Source: BTUB01 sp964392765
Lineage (GTDB): Bacteria > Babelota > Babeliae > Babelales > Vermiphilaceae
Direction: 5' to 3'
DNA length: 45,171 bases
Assembly (NCBI GenBank): GCA_964392765.1
Contig: CAYMRF010000005.1
Span: forward strand, 1 to 45,171
Shown piece after piece: positions 1-7,963 of the stretch. Numbering within the stretch: position 1 is the stretch's first letter; each line of letters starts with the position of its first letter. The notes beneath the pieces are model-generated. The model ran no database searches and had not been told where the DNA came from. It saw nothing but the letters and a program-made list of their open reading frames with translations. The position numbers and the translations under genes were made by a program.

Positions 1-63
1 GCATTTAATACGGCTATTATTGAGCTGTTTAGTGAATATGCCCGTAAAATAAATAAAAAAACC

Positions 64-642
64 ATGAACAATAAAACCATATATTATGTCACCGGTAATC
101 CGAGTAAGTTCAAACTGTTTTCTCAATTTGTCCCTGCAGATTCAGGGATCGAACTCAAGCAATTTGCATGCAATCTCTATGAAGAGCAAATAGAGGATCA
201 AGAAGCGATCGCCATTTCAAAAGCAAAACAAGCGTGGGATCTTTTGAAGCAGCCATTGCTTGTGGATGAGGTTGGCGTCTATTTCCACAAATATAATAAT
301 TTCCCGGGAGCTTTTACTAAATTTGTATATAAAGGCTTGGGATTTGATGGCATTTATAAACTCATGAAAGATGGTGATGAGTTGAGCATTCTTTTAAAAG
401 TGGTTTATATGTTTGGGGAAAATGAATTTAAAGTATTTACCACCAAAGTTTCAGGCACTTTCAAAAAACCGATTGAACAAAAGCATGATTTTCATGCGCC
501 ATTCGATCTGGTATTTATGCCTAATGGATTAGATAAAAGTTATGTGGAGTTGGAACAGGTTCCAGAAATATATAACGAGGTTTACTTTCGATCATTAGCA
601 ATGAAGCAAATTGTGCAATTTATTAAGAACCCGATTTTTTGA
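64..642 (+). CDS. HAM1/RdgB-like non-canonical purine NTP pyrophosphatase
   Basis: Probable house-cleaning enzyme that hydrolyses dITP/XTP-type nucleotides to the monophosphate and pyrophosphate in the cytosol. The N-terminus carries the family signature TGNPSKFKLF (residues 10-19), followed by LLVDEVGVYF and NNFPGAFTKF, which match the family's (V/L)DDSGL and GxPGxYS/T blocks; the usual second Asp is Glu here. Length (192 aa) is normal for the family. The start is uncertain: the ATG at 64 has no Shine-Dalgarno sequence and the same frame stays open for 21 codons to the window edge, so the gene may begin upstream or be fused to another domain. Its 3' end overlaps the convergent membrane-protein gene by 20 bases. 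Family assignment is from motifs; substrate is inferred. Confidence 0.75.
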   Translation: MNNKTIYYVTGNPSKFKLFSQFVPADSGIELKQFACNLYEEQIEDQEAIAISKAKQAWDLLKQPLLVDEVGVYFHKYNNFPGAFTKFVYKGLGFDGIYKLMKDGDELSILLKVVYMFGENEFKVFTTKVSGTFKKPIEQKHDFHAPFDLVFMPNGLDKSYVELEQVPEIYNEVYFRSLAMKQIVQFIKNPIF

Positions 643-1225
643 TAAGAATTCTATAAAAGAGAGCAGCCGAAATTAATAAGAGCAAGCCTTGCAATCCGCT
701 GAATAGCAATTCAAAATAGAATGTGGGCCAATATTCAAGCTTTCCTAATACGCAAAGAATCGAACTACTATATTGAATGATATTGAGGATCACATATAAA
801 GGTAGAAGCTTGCAAACAAGCAATTTCTTAGCAGCATTCCAATGGCTTATCATCTTATTCGCTTGAACGAGTGCAAAAATGATAATCGCTAGATTATAAA
901 CAAAGGTTGCGATATATAAAAATTCAGAAAATTTGCTTTGCAGTGCAAACAAAAGCCAACCGGCAGCCATACCAAAGCTTATGAGAGTAATAACTTTGTT
1001 GATTGGCTCAGAGCCATTTCCCCTTAAATTTCCAAGCAATTTTACGATTGCCCATGCCGCCAAAACGGTCGATATTTTAGATATGCATCCAATCACATTA
1101 TTTGTGGGATAAGAAAACAATTCAAAATGATAGCTCATCCATACACTGGTAGAAATCAGCACATTTAAGGGGATGAGTGCAATATAACTGATAATAGCCG
1201 CATTGGTGTTTAGCATTCTTTTCAT
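623..1225 (-). CDS. Six-helix integral membrane protein, unknown function
   Basis: Not recognised. The 200-residue product has about six hydrophobic segments (roughly residues 10-30, 44-65, 75-97, 102-125, 135-161, 169-194) joined by short loops, and a basic C-terminus (YRILIKKSGS). It shows no cleavable signal peptide and no catalytic motif. The ATG overlaps the stop of the upstream ankyrin gene in an ATGA arrangement, so translation is probably coupled and this is the last gene of the 3139-623 operon. The polytopic topology suggests an inner-membrane protein, but nothing in sequence gives a substrate. Confidence 0.8.
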   Translation of the reverse strand: MKRMLNTNAAIISYIALIPLNVLISTSVWMSYHFELFSYPTNNVIGCISKISTVLAAWAIVKLLGNLRGNGSEPINKVITLISFGMAAGWLLFALQSKFSEFLYIATFVYNLAIIIFALVQANKMISHWNAAKKLLVCKLLPLYVILNIIQYSSSILCVLGKLEYWPTFYFELLFSGLQGLLLLISAALFYRILIKKSGS

Positions 1226-2280
1226 GATTTTTCCATTAATGTAAGCCCATTTAATACGCTTTGTTTTTTTGTGTAGGCATGATGCCGATCAACATGTGCT
1301 TGCCTGAGTATCTCAAGAACTGATTGCATTCGATCAGGATGCGTCTCAGCCCATTTCATGGCAAATCCATAAGGATAAAATCCCACCTTATTGCGAATAA
1401 GCAAATTGGCTCCCGCTTTCACGAGTTGCTGTACTATCTCTTTGCCGTTTCGTTTTGTAGATCTTACTAATACTGCACAATGGAGCGGGGTGCATCCATC
1501 CTGATCTTGAAGGTCAATATCTTTGACTGCTCCATGCTCCAGCAATGCTACTACTGATTCTAAACAGCCCCATTCAGCAGCAATATGAAGTGCGGTGGTT
1601 TTGGTTTTAGGGCATTGCGCATGCACATCTGCTCCTGCTTTTAAAAGAAATTGTAAAGAGTCACCATCAAGCGCTGCTTTCATAAGCGGAGCCCGTTCAT
1701 GAGGATTTACTCCATTTAGATTCGCACCGCATTCGCGTAACATTTGAGCGAAATAGTTAGATTTTCTATGCAAAACTTCCATCGTTGACTGTTCAAGATG
1801 TTCGCCGGCAAGTTTAAGAGTAACTAAGCAAACATCAGCAAATACCCTCGGCTCAATATCGATCGCATGATGAGCAAGCTCTTGTTTTTTATTACCTTTA
1901 AGTTTGAAGGATAATTTTGGCATCCAAGATAGAGAAGATCGCTGGATGTCTAAATGAGTTTGAACTAATTTTTTTTCTCTAAAACAAGAAATAAAAACGT
2001 CCAAATTCCAAAAATCTCCATTTCCATAGGGAGCTAACGATTTATGAGTAAAGGGGATAGCTTTTTCAAAATACTTATTTTGTATGCTTTCTTTTAAGCT
2101 TCCAATCGTTCCATGATTTATAGAGAAAGCCAAATCTTTTTGGCTCTGATCAATAACCTTAAGAAATATCAGTGCCGGATATTTTTCTGGTCCAGCATGC
2201 GCGGGCGGTAATGGTTCCATCCCATTAGCGATGAATGGAATAATGAGTGCTATAAAGGATGGTAATAATAAGTGTTTCAT
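1222..2280 (-). CDS. Exported ankyrin-repeat protein
   Basis: Protein-binding scaffold, probably secreted or surface located. Residues 1-20 form a signal peptide (MKHLLLPSFIALIIPFIANG) followed at once by MEPLPPAHAG. Ankyrin repeats fill roughly residues 180-310, with clear consensus blocks such as TALHIAAEWGCLESVVALLE and TPLHCAVLVRS; the region before (25-170) is unassigned. Third gene of an operon: 15 nt after the preceding exported-protein gene and overlapping the next gene by 4 nt. Ankyrin proteins in intracellular bacteria are often host-directed effectors; that role is inference here. Confidence 0.88.
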   Translation of the reverse strand: MKHLLLPSFIALIIPFIANGMEPLPPAHAGPEKYPALIFLKVIDQSQKDLAFSINHGTIGSLKESIQNKYFEKAIPFTHKSLAPYGNGDFWNLDVFISCFREKKLVQTHLDIQRSSLSWMPKLSFKLKGNKKQELAHHAIDIEPRVFADVCLVTLKLAGEHLEQSTMEVLHRKSNYFAQMLRECGANLNGVNPHERAPLMKAALDGDSLQFLLKAGADVHAQCPKTKTTALHIAAEWGCLESVVALLEHGAVKDIDLQDQDGCTPLHCAVLVRSTKRNGKEIVQQLVKAGANLLIRNKVGFYPYGFAMKWAETHPDRMQSVLEILRQAHVDRHHAYTKKQSVLNGLTLMEKS

Positions 2281-2295
2281 GTTTTTTCTTACACA

Positions 2296-2697
2296 CTACC
2301 GCATTAACTTCCACAACTCATCGTCAAAGTCTTTGGGAAAAAGTTTTTTAGAAGTTTTTTGATTAGATGATTTGGATTGCTTTTTAACTCTATCTTCAAC
2401 ATCCTTGCAGCCATAGGAAATCCAGGCCTGATCAAGTTTTTTGCGCATGAATTCTTTGCAGTTTTCTTTCTGCGTTTCTAAAAACTCTTTTTCTAAAGGA
2501 TGATCAACTTTGTCAGGTAAATTATTGCAGGCGATTAAAGCAACTAATAATACTTGCTCATAATCATCTAAGCATTTTTTGAGCTTTTCTTCATCAGTTT
2601 CAGTTTTTTTGATCTCTTCAAGTTCATCAATGATGATAGGTGTCGATTGAATAATGGCTGCAGAAGTCAGTGCTAAAAATAAGAGTAATTTTTTCAT
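2296..2697 (-). CDS. Small exported protein, unknown
   Basis: Not recognised; 133 residues. Signal peptide MKKLLLFLALTSAAIIQS, then an acidic, helix-rich mature chain (DELEEIKKTETDEEKLKK) with four cysteines and a lysine-rich tail (KKQSKSSNQKTSKK). The start chosen is the ATG at 2697, not the one at 2712: it gives a canonical signal peptide and lies 4 nt after the upstream stop, where GGCGGATGA can serve as ribosome binding site. Member of the 3139-623 operon. The cysteines may form disulphides outside the cytosol. Confidence 0.75.
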   Translation of the reverse strand: MKKLLLFLALTSAAIIQSTPIIIDELEEIKKTETDEEKLKKCLDDYEQVLLVALIACNNLPDKVDHPLEKEFLETQKENCKEFMRKKLDQAWISYGCKDVEDRVKKQSKSSNQKTSKKLFPKDFDDELWKLMR

Positions 2698-2701
2698 AAT
2701 T

Positions 2702-3139
2702 TCATCCGCCATTTTCTATTCTGGTGTTCAAAATGAGATCTATATCTTCGTGTTGTCCGTTTTTGATTAAGCGAAGTAGAATTGCTCCCGTTACCACCGT
2801 TCCTGCCCCAATGCCTGCAGTCCAGATCGCTCTCTTGTTTTTTGCATAAAAACTTTCAGGTTGTGCGGGAGCTGGGGGAGCTGCTGGTTTAGCCCTTGGC
2901 TTAAATACCGGCGCTGGGGGAATAGCGGGAGTTACATTAAGTCTACCGCTAATTCTTGCTAATTCAGCATGATTAGCAGCAGTGGTTTGGTCTGCGTGCA
3001 GTTGTACGTATTCTGGCGAGTGGATTGCTTCTTGACTTGCCGTGCGGCGGAATAGTTGAACTGCTTGGCGTTCGGACAGTTCCATGCCGGTGAGGCTGGA
3101 AATAGTAATTACACTGATGCTAAAAAATAATTTTGTCAT
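2702..3139 (-). CDS. Exported Pro-rich protein with C-terminal membrane anchor
   Basis: First gene of a four-gene operon, preceded by AAGGAT as ribosome binding site. The 145-residue product has a signal peptide (residues 1-18, ending SSLTG before MELSE), a helical segment, a Pro/Ala-rich linker (PPAPVFKPRAKPAAPPAPAQ), the motif SFYAKNKRAIW, then a glycine-rich transmembrane helix (AGIGAGTVVTGAILL) and a short tail. The linker-SFY-helix module is shared with the truncated gene at 44857-45171 at the other end of the window, so this is a small paralogous family. Function unknown; architecture suggests a protein spanning the inner membrane with an extracytoplasmic N-terminal part. Confidence 0.8.
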   Translation of the reverse strand: MTKLFFSISVITISSLTGMELSERQAVQLFRRTASQEAIHSPEYVQLHADQTTAANHAELARISGRLNVTPAIPPAPVFKPRAKPAAPPAPAQPESFYAKNKRAIWTAGIGAGTVVTGAILLRLIKNGQHEDIDLILNTRIENGG

Positions 3140-3270
3140 GTTTTTTATCCTTATGGAGGCTTTTTTAAGTCATATTTAGGGTAAATTAATAGCTGCTTCT
3201 GTAAAGATATGATTAAATGTTTTGCAGGTTGAAATTATAATTAAGCGATATAGATTCAAGAAGGCAGTTT

Positions 3271-3933
3271 TTACTCAGTAATCTTCAGCTTTTTAATAAA
3301 ATACTTTTGCCGCTCAGGCGACATTTTGGATTTAATGCTATTCCATACTTTGGCAAATTTTGCGGGCACAGCTTCTTTGATATCAGCAAGAAACGCTTGC
3401 CAATCGCTGGGATTCATATGAGGAAAAAGTTCTTCAAGCATTTGAATTAAATCATCTTCGCTCATTATTGCGTAGGTAGCTGCTTCCACTTTTCTTAATT
3501 CTTCATCGGTATAAAGCCTTTGCAATTCCGGCAGAATGATAGTTTCTTCTTCATGCAAATGGATTAAATTATCCCCATTAAATTTTCTGAACCACAAATA
3601 AAATTGATACCCTGCTTCAATTTTATCTTCATAAGTGGGCGCCTCTTCAATTTTATTCAGCAAATTTCTCAAAAATACTATTTGCTTATCTAATTCAGCA
3701 TGATCGTCTTCGATGTGCTTATAAACGGGAGAATTTTTATTTTTAAGAAGGGTGTGGAGTGAATCATTTTCATATTGCGCGTGGCCTTCAAGAAGTTGAA
3801 TTAATTGTTCAAACGATTCCTTTACCGCTTTGAGTTCTTCAATATCGGTAAAATCAGTTTTAGCTATGAGCCGTTCTAGTTCATTGAATTTATGGCTTAC
3901 GTATTTGTGTTCTCTATAAAATTTATAGCGCAT
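3271..3933 (-). CDS. Hemerythrin HHE-domain protein
   Basis: Cytosolic four-helix protein that probably binds a di-iron centre (oxygen, NO or iron sensing or storage). Residues 36-140 show the hemerythrin pattern: H51 with E55 (HAQYE), H73 and H78 (HIEDDHAELD), and H125/H127 with E129 (HLHEEE). The C-terminal part (about 150-220) is an extra helical region with no clear match. No signal peptide. Start ATG 3933 has an AAGG-type binding site. It stands alone between the operon at 3139 and the divergent exported gene at 4053. Ligands are inferred from motif spacing, so exact iron coordination is not certain. Confidence 0.8.
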   Translation of the reverse strand: MRYKFYREHKYVSHKFNELERLIAKTDFTDIEELKAVKESFEQLIQLLEGHAQYENDSLHTLLKNKNSPVYKHIEDDHAELDKQIVFLRNLLNKIEEAPTYEDKIEAGYQFYLWFRKFNGDNLIHLHEEETIILPELQRLYTDEELRKVEAATYAIMSEDDLIQMLEELFPHMNPSDWQAFLADIKEAVPAKFAKVWNSIKSKMSPERQKYFIKKLKITE

Positions 3934-4052
3934 TTGGTACCTTGCTTTTTAATGGAGGTATCGCATGATTTTTGTCTAGAAATACTATGGTGGATCCATG
4001 ATTTCTGATACGATTATTATATATAATATTATACTAAATCTGTTCAGGAATT

Positions 4053-4574
4053 ATGATGTTTACCAAAAAATTGTCTGTTCCCCTCTTGGCGGCGCTCTTG
4101 ATGGTCTTAATACCATCGCCCGTTTATGCTCAAAAACCAAAAAGCTTGGTTGGAGCCAGTATTGTTGCAACAATCGGGTTATCATGCACCGCTGGAAGCC
4201 TTGCAAGCCTCTGTGGTGCGTATTCTAAATTTAAAGAATGGTGGGTGAGTTCCCAGGAATTTAATGAAGTAACGGCTGAGTTAACGTTAATGGGAGGTAC
4301 CGTTAAGGAATGGAGTACCTATCAGCATCGGTATGGAGCTGATATTATTGAATATCATCTCGAGGCAAAGCCGGGAAAGGATTTTGATGCTGTGCAGAAA
4401 GAACATTTTAAAGAGCGCTCTCAAAAATTAATTGAGCTATTTCATAAAAAAGAACAAACGCCGAGCCATTGCGCCGCTTTAATAGGTCTTGCTGCTGGCT
4501 TAGGCGTAGTGGGTGGCGGATTATTATGGGGAATGGCAAAAGAATTAAGCAGCAATTCAAATTTATCATACTGA
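4053..4574 (+). CDS. Exported protein with C-terminal membrane helix, unknown
   Basis: Not recognised. Signal peptide over residues 1-26 with an AXA-type site (SPVYA before QKPKS), a second hydrophobic, glycine/serine-rich segment near residues 33-57 (VGASIVATIGLSCTAGSLAS), a soluble middle, and a glycine-rich transmembrane helix near the C-terminus (ALIGLAAGLGVVGGGLLWG). Two adjacent ATG codons (4053, 4056) are possible starts after CAGGA. The stop lies 8 nt before the esterase gene, so the two are probably cotranscribed. Confidence 0.75.
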   Translation: MMFTKKLSVPLLAALLMVLIPSPVYAQKPKSLVGASIVATIGLSCTAGSLASLCGAYSKFKEWWVSSQEFNEVTAELTLMGGTVKEWSTYQHRYGADIIEYHLEAKPGKDFDAVQKEHFKERSQKLIELFHKKEQTPSHCAALIGLAAGLGVVGGGLLWGMAKELSSNSNLSY

Positions 4575-4582
4575 GAGTTTTT

Positions 4583-5692
4583 ATGCATTTAACCATCCCT
4601 TCTGCCACTGGCCCATTTGGCATTGGAAAATCGATACACACCCTTGTTGATGTAAACCGTGCAGAAAAGCATGGATCGGGCAAGAGAGAACTATTGGTGT
4701 ATATCTATTATCCAGCCGACACTAAATCAGCTTCATCTTATGCGGCTGACATTATGCCGATTTTAAAAGAAAATTTGCAGCAGGCACTCGCTGTTGATAT
4801 GAGCAAACTCGAATACCTCGATGTTTTGCAAGAGCATACAACTACCAATGCTCTCTTAGCAAACGCGCCCCATCAGTTTCCGGTTCTTTTCTTTTGCCCG
4901 GGCCTGGGTGATCCGATAGAAACGTATACCACGCTCTTAGAAGAGATGGCAAGCCAGGGCTACGTGGTCATCGCAATCAATCATCCGTATGGCGTTGATC
5001 CCACGGTGTTTCCTGATGGAAGAGTGGTGCGCATAAATCAAGAGGTTGCACAATTTTGGTATGCCACGCATCGCTCATTTGAGGATATTGTGGATGAGGA
5101 GCATGAATGGTGGTTGCACGATGCACATTTTGTAATCGATGCATTTAAAGCAATCTCTTCTGCTGATTCATATCATTTTTTAAAAGACCGCTTAAATTAT
5201 AATGCGATGGGCTTTTTTGGCCACTCATTTGGCGGAAGCTTGGCATTACAAATATGCAGAGAGAGAACTGACATCCGAGCATGTGTTGATATGGATGGTA
5301 TTGTATTTGGGCCCAAATCAAAACGATCAGAAGTGGTTGAAGTGCCGTGCATGTTTATCATGGCAGATAAAGAGGTGAGTGATGAAGAACTGCAAAAATA
5401 TAACATTGCTCGCGCTAAATATGATCAGCTAGTGGTACCGCGTCACCCGCGATTATTGTATAATCGATTAAAAAATAATGCGTATTTTGCAACAGTGAAA
5501 AACAGTGACCATAATTCTTTTAGTGATCTCAATTTGTTAAAATATCCTATTACTGGTCACGGTAATCCGATAGATGTGATTGTTGCTACCCGAATTCTGC
5601 TTGATCAATTTTTTAATCATTATCTGAAAAATGAACCGTTTAATACTGAGATTATTACCCGTTTGAAAAACGTGATTTTAGAAAGCAAGTAG
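4583..5692 (+). CDS. PAF-acetylhydrolase-like alpha/beta-hydrolase
   Basis: Serine esterase or lipase of the platelet-activating-factor acetylhydrolase type II kind, likely acting on short-chain or oxidised phospholipids or other esters. Visible features (369 aa numbering): PVLFFCPGLGD (100-110) as oxyanion strand, nucleophile elbow GHSFGG with S215, acid in VDMDG (D236 or D238), and H310 in NSDHNSFSDL, which matches the His block of the family. The longer frame from 4469 overlaps the preceding gene; ATG 4583, 8 nt after the upstream stop with a weak GAG site, gives a normal family N-terminus (TGPFGIG). No signal peptide is seen, unlike most neighbours. Substrate is inferred from family only. 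Confidence 0.8.
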   Translation: MHLTIPSATGPFGIGKSIHTLVDVNRAEKHGSGKRELLVYIYYPADTKSASSYAADIMPILKENLQQALAVDMSKLEYLDVLQEHTTTNALLANAPHQFPVLFFCPGLGDPIETYTTLLEEMASQGYVVIAINHPYGVDPTVFPDGRVVRINQEVAQFWYATHRSFEDIVDEEHEWWLHDAHFVIDAFKAISSADSYHFLKDRLNYNAMGFFGHSFGGSLALQICRERTDIRACVDMDGIVFGPKSKRSEVVEVPCMFIMADKEVSDEELQKYNIARAKYDQLVVPRHPRLLYNRLKNNAYFATVKNSDHNSFSDLNLLKYPITGHGNPIDVIVATRILLDQFFNHYLKNEPFNTEIITRLKNVILESK

Positions 5693-6154
5693 ATTTTGTA
5701 TTTTATCTTTATCAATAAAACCGTCTGTATTTACTTGAGTAAAATATTTCAGTTGCCATTCTTGAGTTTTTTTTGCCTGAGGGTTATCAGCAATATCCCA
5801 TGATGGGTATACGCGCATTGCTCGTTTACCTCCTATACCATTATGGGATACATATCCTTTTTGATGTAAAATCGATTGAGGAAAAATAAAAAGCCCAAGT
5901 TTGTCATCTGATTTGGCAACAATCATAAATACATCAACAGGATCTGCAGTATCAAAGGGCATAATTGGCCCGTCGCCTTCTCGTTTCCAAATGGTAACAA
6001 ATTGGCCGATCTTGGTGGGTGTAATTTTTGCACTGCGAAATTTAATGCGTTTCTCATTAGCCTGAAATTCGCATGCACTATATTCTTGGCTTTCTTTTTC
6101 AATAACCAAATTATCTATCTTCACATTGATGGACTTAAAAATAGTGGTATTCAT
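5678..6154 (-). CDS. MepB-family protein
   Basis: Member of the MepB family, named after the third gene of the staphylococcal mepRAB locus; its biochemical role is not established. Characteristic blocks are FQANEKRIKFRSAKITPTKI followed by GQFVTIWKRE and GPIMPFD, then a C-terminal part ending in the tryptophan-containing EWQLKYF. 158 aa, the usual family size. The start overlaps the stop of the TetR gene by 4 nt (ATGA), so it is translationally coupled to the regulator and likely under its control. Its 3' end overlaps the convergent esterase gene by 15 bases. Confidence 0.85.
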   Translation of the reverse strand: MNTTIFKSINVKIDNLVIEKESQEYSACEFQANEKRIKFRSAKITPTKIGQFVTIWKREGDGPIMPFDTADPVDVFMIVAKSDDKLGLFIFPQSILHQKGYVSHNGIGGKRAMRVYPSWDIADNPQAKKTQEWQLKYFTQVNTDGFIDKDKIQNLLAF

Positions 6155-6795
6155 GATTTACCTTCTTTAATTTTGGCATCCAAAAGAGATTGCACTAAAA
6201 TTTGAGCCAGCCATTTTTCATATTCATGAGAACTCCAGCCTTTTTCAATAACCAGCATACGATATAAATCTCGCCCCGTGAGAGCCCATAAGATATCGCG
6301 TGCTTTTGAGAGGGTTAATCCGTGGGCAAGAAATTTTTCTTTTTGGAGCTTCTTTACGTATTCTTCTTGGCGTGAGTAGCGCCGCTTCTCTCGCTCTTGT
6401 TCTAATTTTTTTAATTCCGGTGAAACTACTGCTGCACCGCGCAAGATGTCTGATTGATCTTTTTCGGCATCATAGATTTGGCGGGCAATCTGAGCGGTTA
6501 TGCTCAAGCGTTTATGAGGAGATTTTTCTTCCATCGAAGCATTCACCAGTGCTTCAAATTCTGGCGCAGGCAGAGCAGTGTCGATCAGCGCTTGCATCAC
6601 GCCTCTTTTGGATTTAAAAAGCGCGTAAATTGTGGGCATTGAAACATCAGCAGCGTGGGCAATCTTTTGGATTGTCACCTCATCAAATCCCTGGGCTTTG
6701 AAAAGCTTTTGAGCTGCTTCTAAAATCTGCGACCGGGTTTGAGCGGCCTGAGCATCCCGAGTATCTGAATTATAGCTTCTTTTCTTCTCTTGCAT
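6151..6795 (-). CDS. TetR-family transcriptional regulator
   Basis: DNA-binding repressor. The N-terminal helix-turn-helix domain is clear (residues 19-65: RSQILEAAQKLF, VTIQKIAHAADVSMPTIYAL, FKSKRGVMQALID); the C-terminal ligand-binding part is divergent, as usual. It is cotranscribed with the MepB-family gene and divergent from the SnoaL-like gene. A near-palindrome between the two (6831-6850) covers both -10 boxes, so it probably represses itself and its neighbour until an unknown ligand binds. Confidence 0.9.
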   Translation of the reverse strand: MQEKKRSYNSDTRDAQAAQTRSQILEAAQKLFKAQGFDEVTIQKIAHAADVSMPTIYALFKSKRGVMQALIDTALPAPEFEALVNASMEEKSPHKRLSITAQIARQIYDAEKDQSDILRGAAVVSPELKKLEQEREKRRYSRQEEYVKKLQKEKFLAHGLTLSKARDILWALTGRDLYRMLVIEKGWSSHEYEKWLAQILVQSLLDAKIKEGKS

Positions 6796-6815
6796 TTTAA
6801 ATATACCTTGCTATA

Positions 6816-6844
6816 TTGAAATTATATATTGGATATACTATACT
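6816..6844 (+). promoter_or_regulatory. Promoter of the SnoaL-like gene
   Basis: TTGAAA (6816-6821), 17-nt spacer, TATACT (6839-6844). The -10 box overlaps that of the opposite promoter, so the two cannot be occupied together. Confidence 0.65.
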
Positions 6845-6850
6845 ATATTC
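6831..6850. promoter_or_regulatory. Candidate TetR operator (near-palindrome)
   Basis: GGATATACTATACTATATTC reads the same on both strands at 16 of 20 positions, is centred at the two overlapping -10 boxes and sits between a TetR gene and its divergent neighbour. AT-richness raises the chance of a fortuitous palindrome. Confidence 0.5.
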
Positions 6851-6865
6851 AAATGCAAGCGTCAA
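6837..6865 (-). promoter_or_regulatory. Promoter of the TetR-MepB operon
   Basis: On the minus strand TTGACG (6865-6860), 17-nt spacer, TATAGT (6842-6837), about 40 nt upstream of the TetR start. Confidence 0.65.
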
Positions 6866-6889
6866 AACAACTAATTATCAGGAGAAATT

Positions 6890-7237
6890 ATGGAAAATAA
6901 TAATGTAGCGCGCGCGCACGCATACTATACGCTCGTTGGGCAGAAAAATGTAGAGGGAATTGCAGAATTTTTGCACCCGGACGTTGAATTTTATGGGCCT
7001 TTATCAACGGCAAAAGGCAAAGAAGCGGTGGTTAAAGCCACGAGTGGTTTTATGACTGCATTTAAATCTCTTGAGATACGTGCGCAATTTGGTGATGGCG
7101 ATCAGGCAATGATTGTTTATTATACTGATATTCCGGGAATATCTCCTGAATTTCCCGGTGCTTCGTGGTTGCAATTTCGCGATGGTCTGATTATCAGAAT
7201 TCAGCTGTTTTTTGATGCAAGTGGATTTAGGAAGTGA
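6890..7237 (+). CDS. SnoaL-like / NTF2-fold protein
   Basis: Small cytosolic protein with the cystatin-like NTF2 fold typical of SnoaL-like polyketide cyclases, ketosteroid isomerase relatives and stress-related proteins. Pattern: ARAHAYYTLVGQKNVEGIAE, FLHPDVEFYGPL, TAKGKEAVVKA, then the strands ending IIRIQLFFDASGF. 115 aa, normal for a single-domain member. Strong AGGAG site 8 nt before ATG. It is divergent from the TetR/MepB pair and shares overlapping promoters, suggesting it is the regulator's target. The ligand or reaction cannot be read from sequence. Confidence 0.82.
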   Translation: MENNNVARAHAYYTLVGQKNVEGIAEFLHPDVEFYGPLSTAKGKEAVVKATSGFMTAFKSLEIRAQFGDGDQAMIVYYTDIPGISPEFPGASWLQFRDGLIIRIQLFFDASGFRK

Positions 7238-7316
7238 AAACATTTAATCGCATCTTTACTTCTTCTTGCTTTGATATAGATTCAGCAGAAGATTTTTTAT
7301 TATTAGAGGAGAAGCC

Positions 7317-7937
7317 ATGCTTAATAGCTTAAAATATATTTCTTTGATTTGTCTTTTTTCTTTATTCAGTGTATCTCATGCAATGCAAGATGATGCTGCA
7401 TCGCTTAAACTCACACCAGAAGAGCAGAGCGCGCATACTTGGTTTTCTGGGTACCGAAGTAAGCTTCAATTTTTTAAGCAATTATCGCCAGAAGATAAAG
7501 CTTTAATTGATAATAAAGAGAAATATGATAATAATCCTGTAGCAATGACGAGGCTCAATAATAATTATATTGATGCCTTTTATAGAGCAGCTCAAGAGGC
7601 TGGTGTAGAACTAAAATATACGCGCGAAATTCTCAAAAGAGCTAATTTAAAAGTGATGCGCCTTATTCAATCCAAAACTGAGGAAGAAGTAACTGATCTT
7701 CCTTCGGCGCGCAGACAAGCCTGGAAAAATATCCCTGAGCATGAACAAGATACCTTTAGGCCCACAAATTACAGAAATAATCCTAAAGCTGCCGAAGCTG
7801 TTGCGCTTAAATTCAGCCAAGATATTGTAAAGCGGCTTGTGTCTATCAAATTAGTAGAAGATACTGAAGAAGCTAAAAAGAAAAGAGTAGATGAATTATA
7901 TGCAGAGCAATTAGAAACGTTCAAAAGCCATTACTAG
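7317..7937 (+). CDS. Exported helical protein, unknown
   Basis: Not recognised. Signal peptide of residues 1-22 ending SVSHA, followed by MQDDAASLKLTPEE; the rest (about 180 residues) is charged, cysteine-free and probably all helical, with LTPEEQSAHTWFSGYRSKLQ and a lysine/glutamate-rich end. Strong AGAGGAG binding site before ATG. Stands alone and is convergent with the ankyrin gene at 7964. Secreted helical proteins of this kind in symbionts may be effectors, but no domain supports it. Confidence 0.75.
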   Translation: MLNSLKYISLICLFSLFSVSHAMQDDAASLKLTPEEQSAHTWFSGYRSKLQFFKQLSPEDKALIDNKEKYDNNPVAMTRLNNNYIDAFYRAAQEAGVELKYTREILKRANLKVMRLIQSKTEEEVTDLPSARRQAWKNIPEHEQDTFRPTNYRNNPKAAEAVALKFSQDIVKRLVSIKLVEDTEEAKKKRVDELYAEQLETFKSHY

Positions 7938-7963
7938 CTTCGCATTGAAAATCTGCAACAAGA

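Noticed and set aside
3998..4228. Frame of 76 codons overlapping the exported gene at 4053
   Set aside because: It begins in the AT-rich leader, has no binding site, and lies in another frame of a gene with a clear signal peptide.
4469..4582. N-terminal extension of the esterase frame
   Set aside because: It overlaps the preceding gene, is rich in Arg and Trp with no family match, and the ATG at 4583 has proper spacing.
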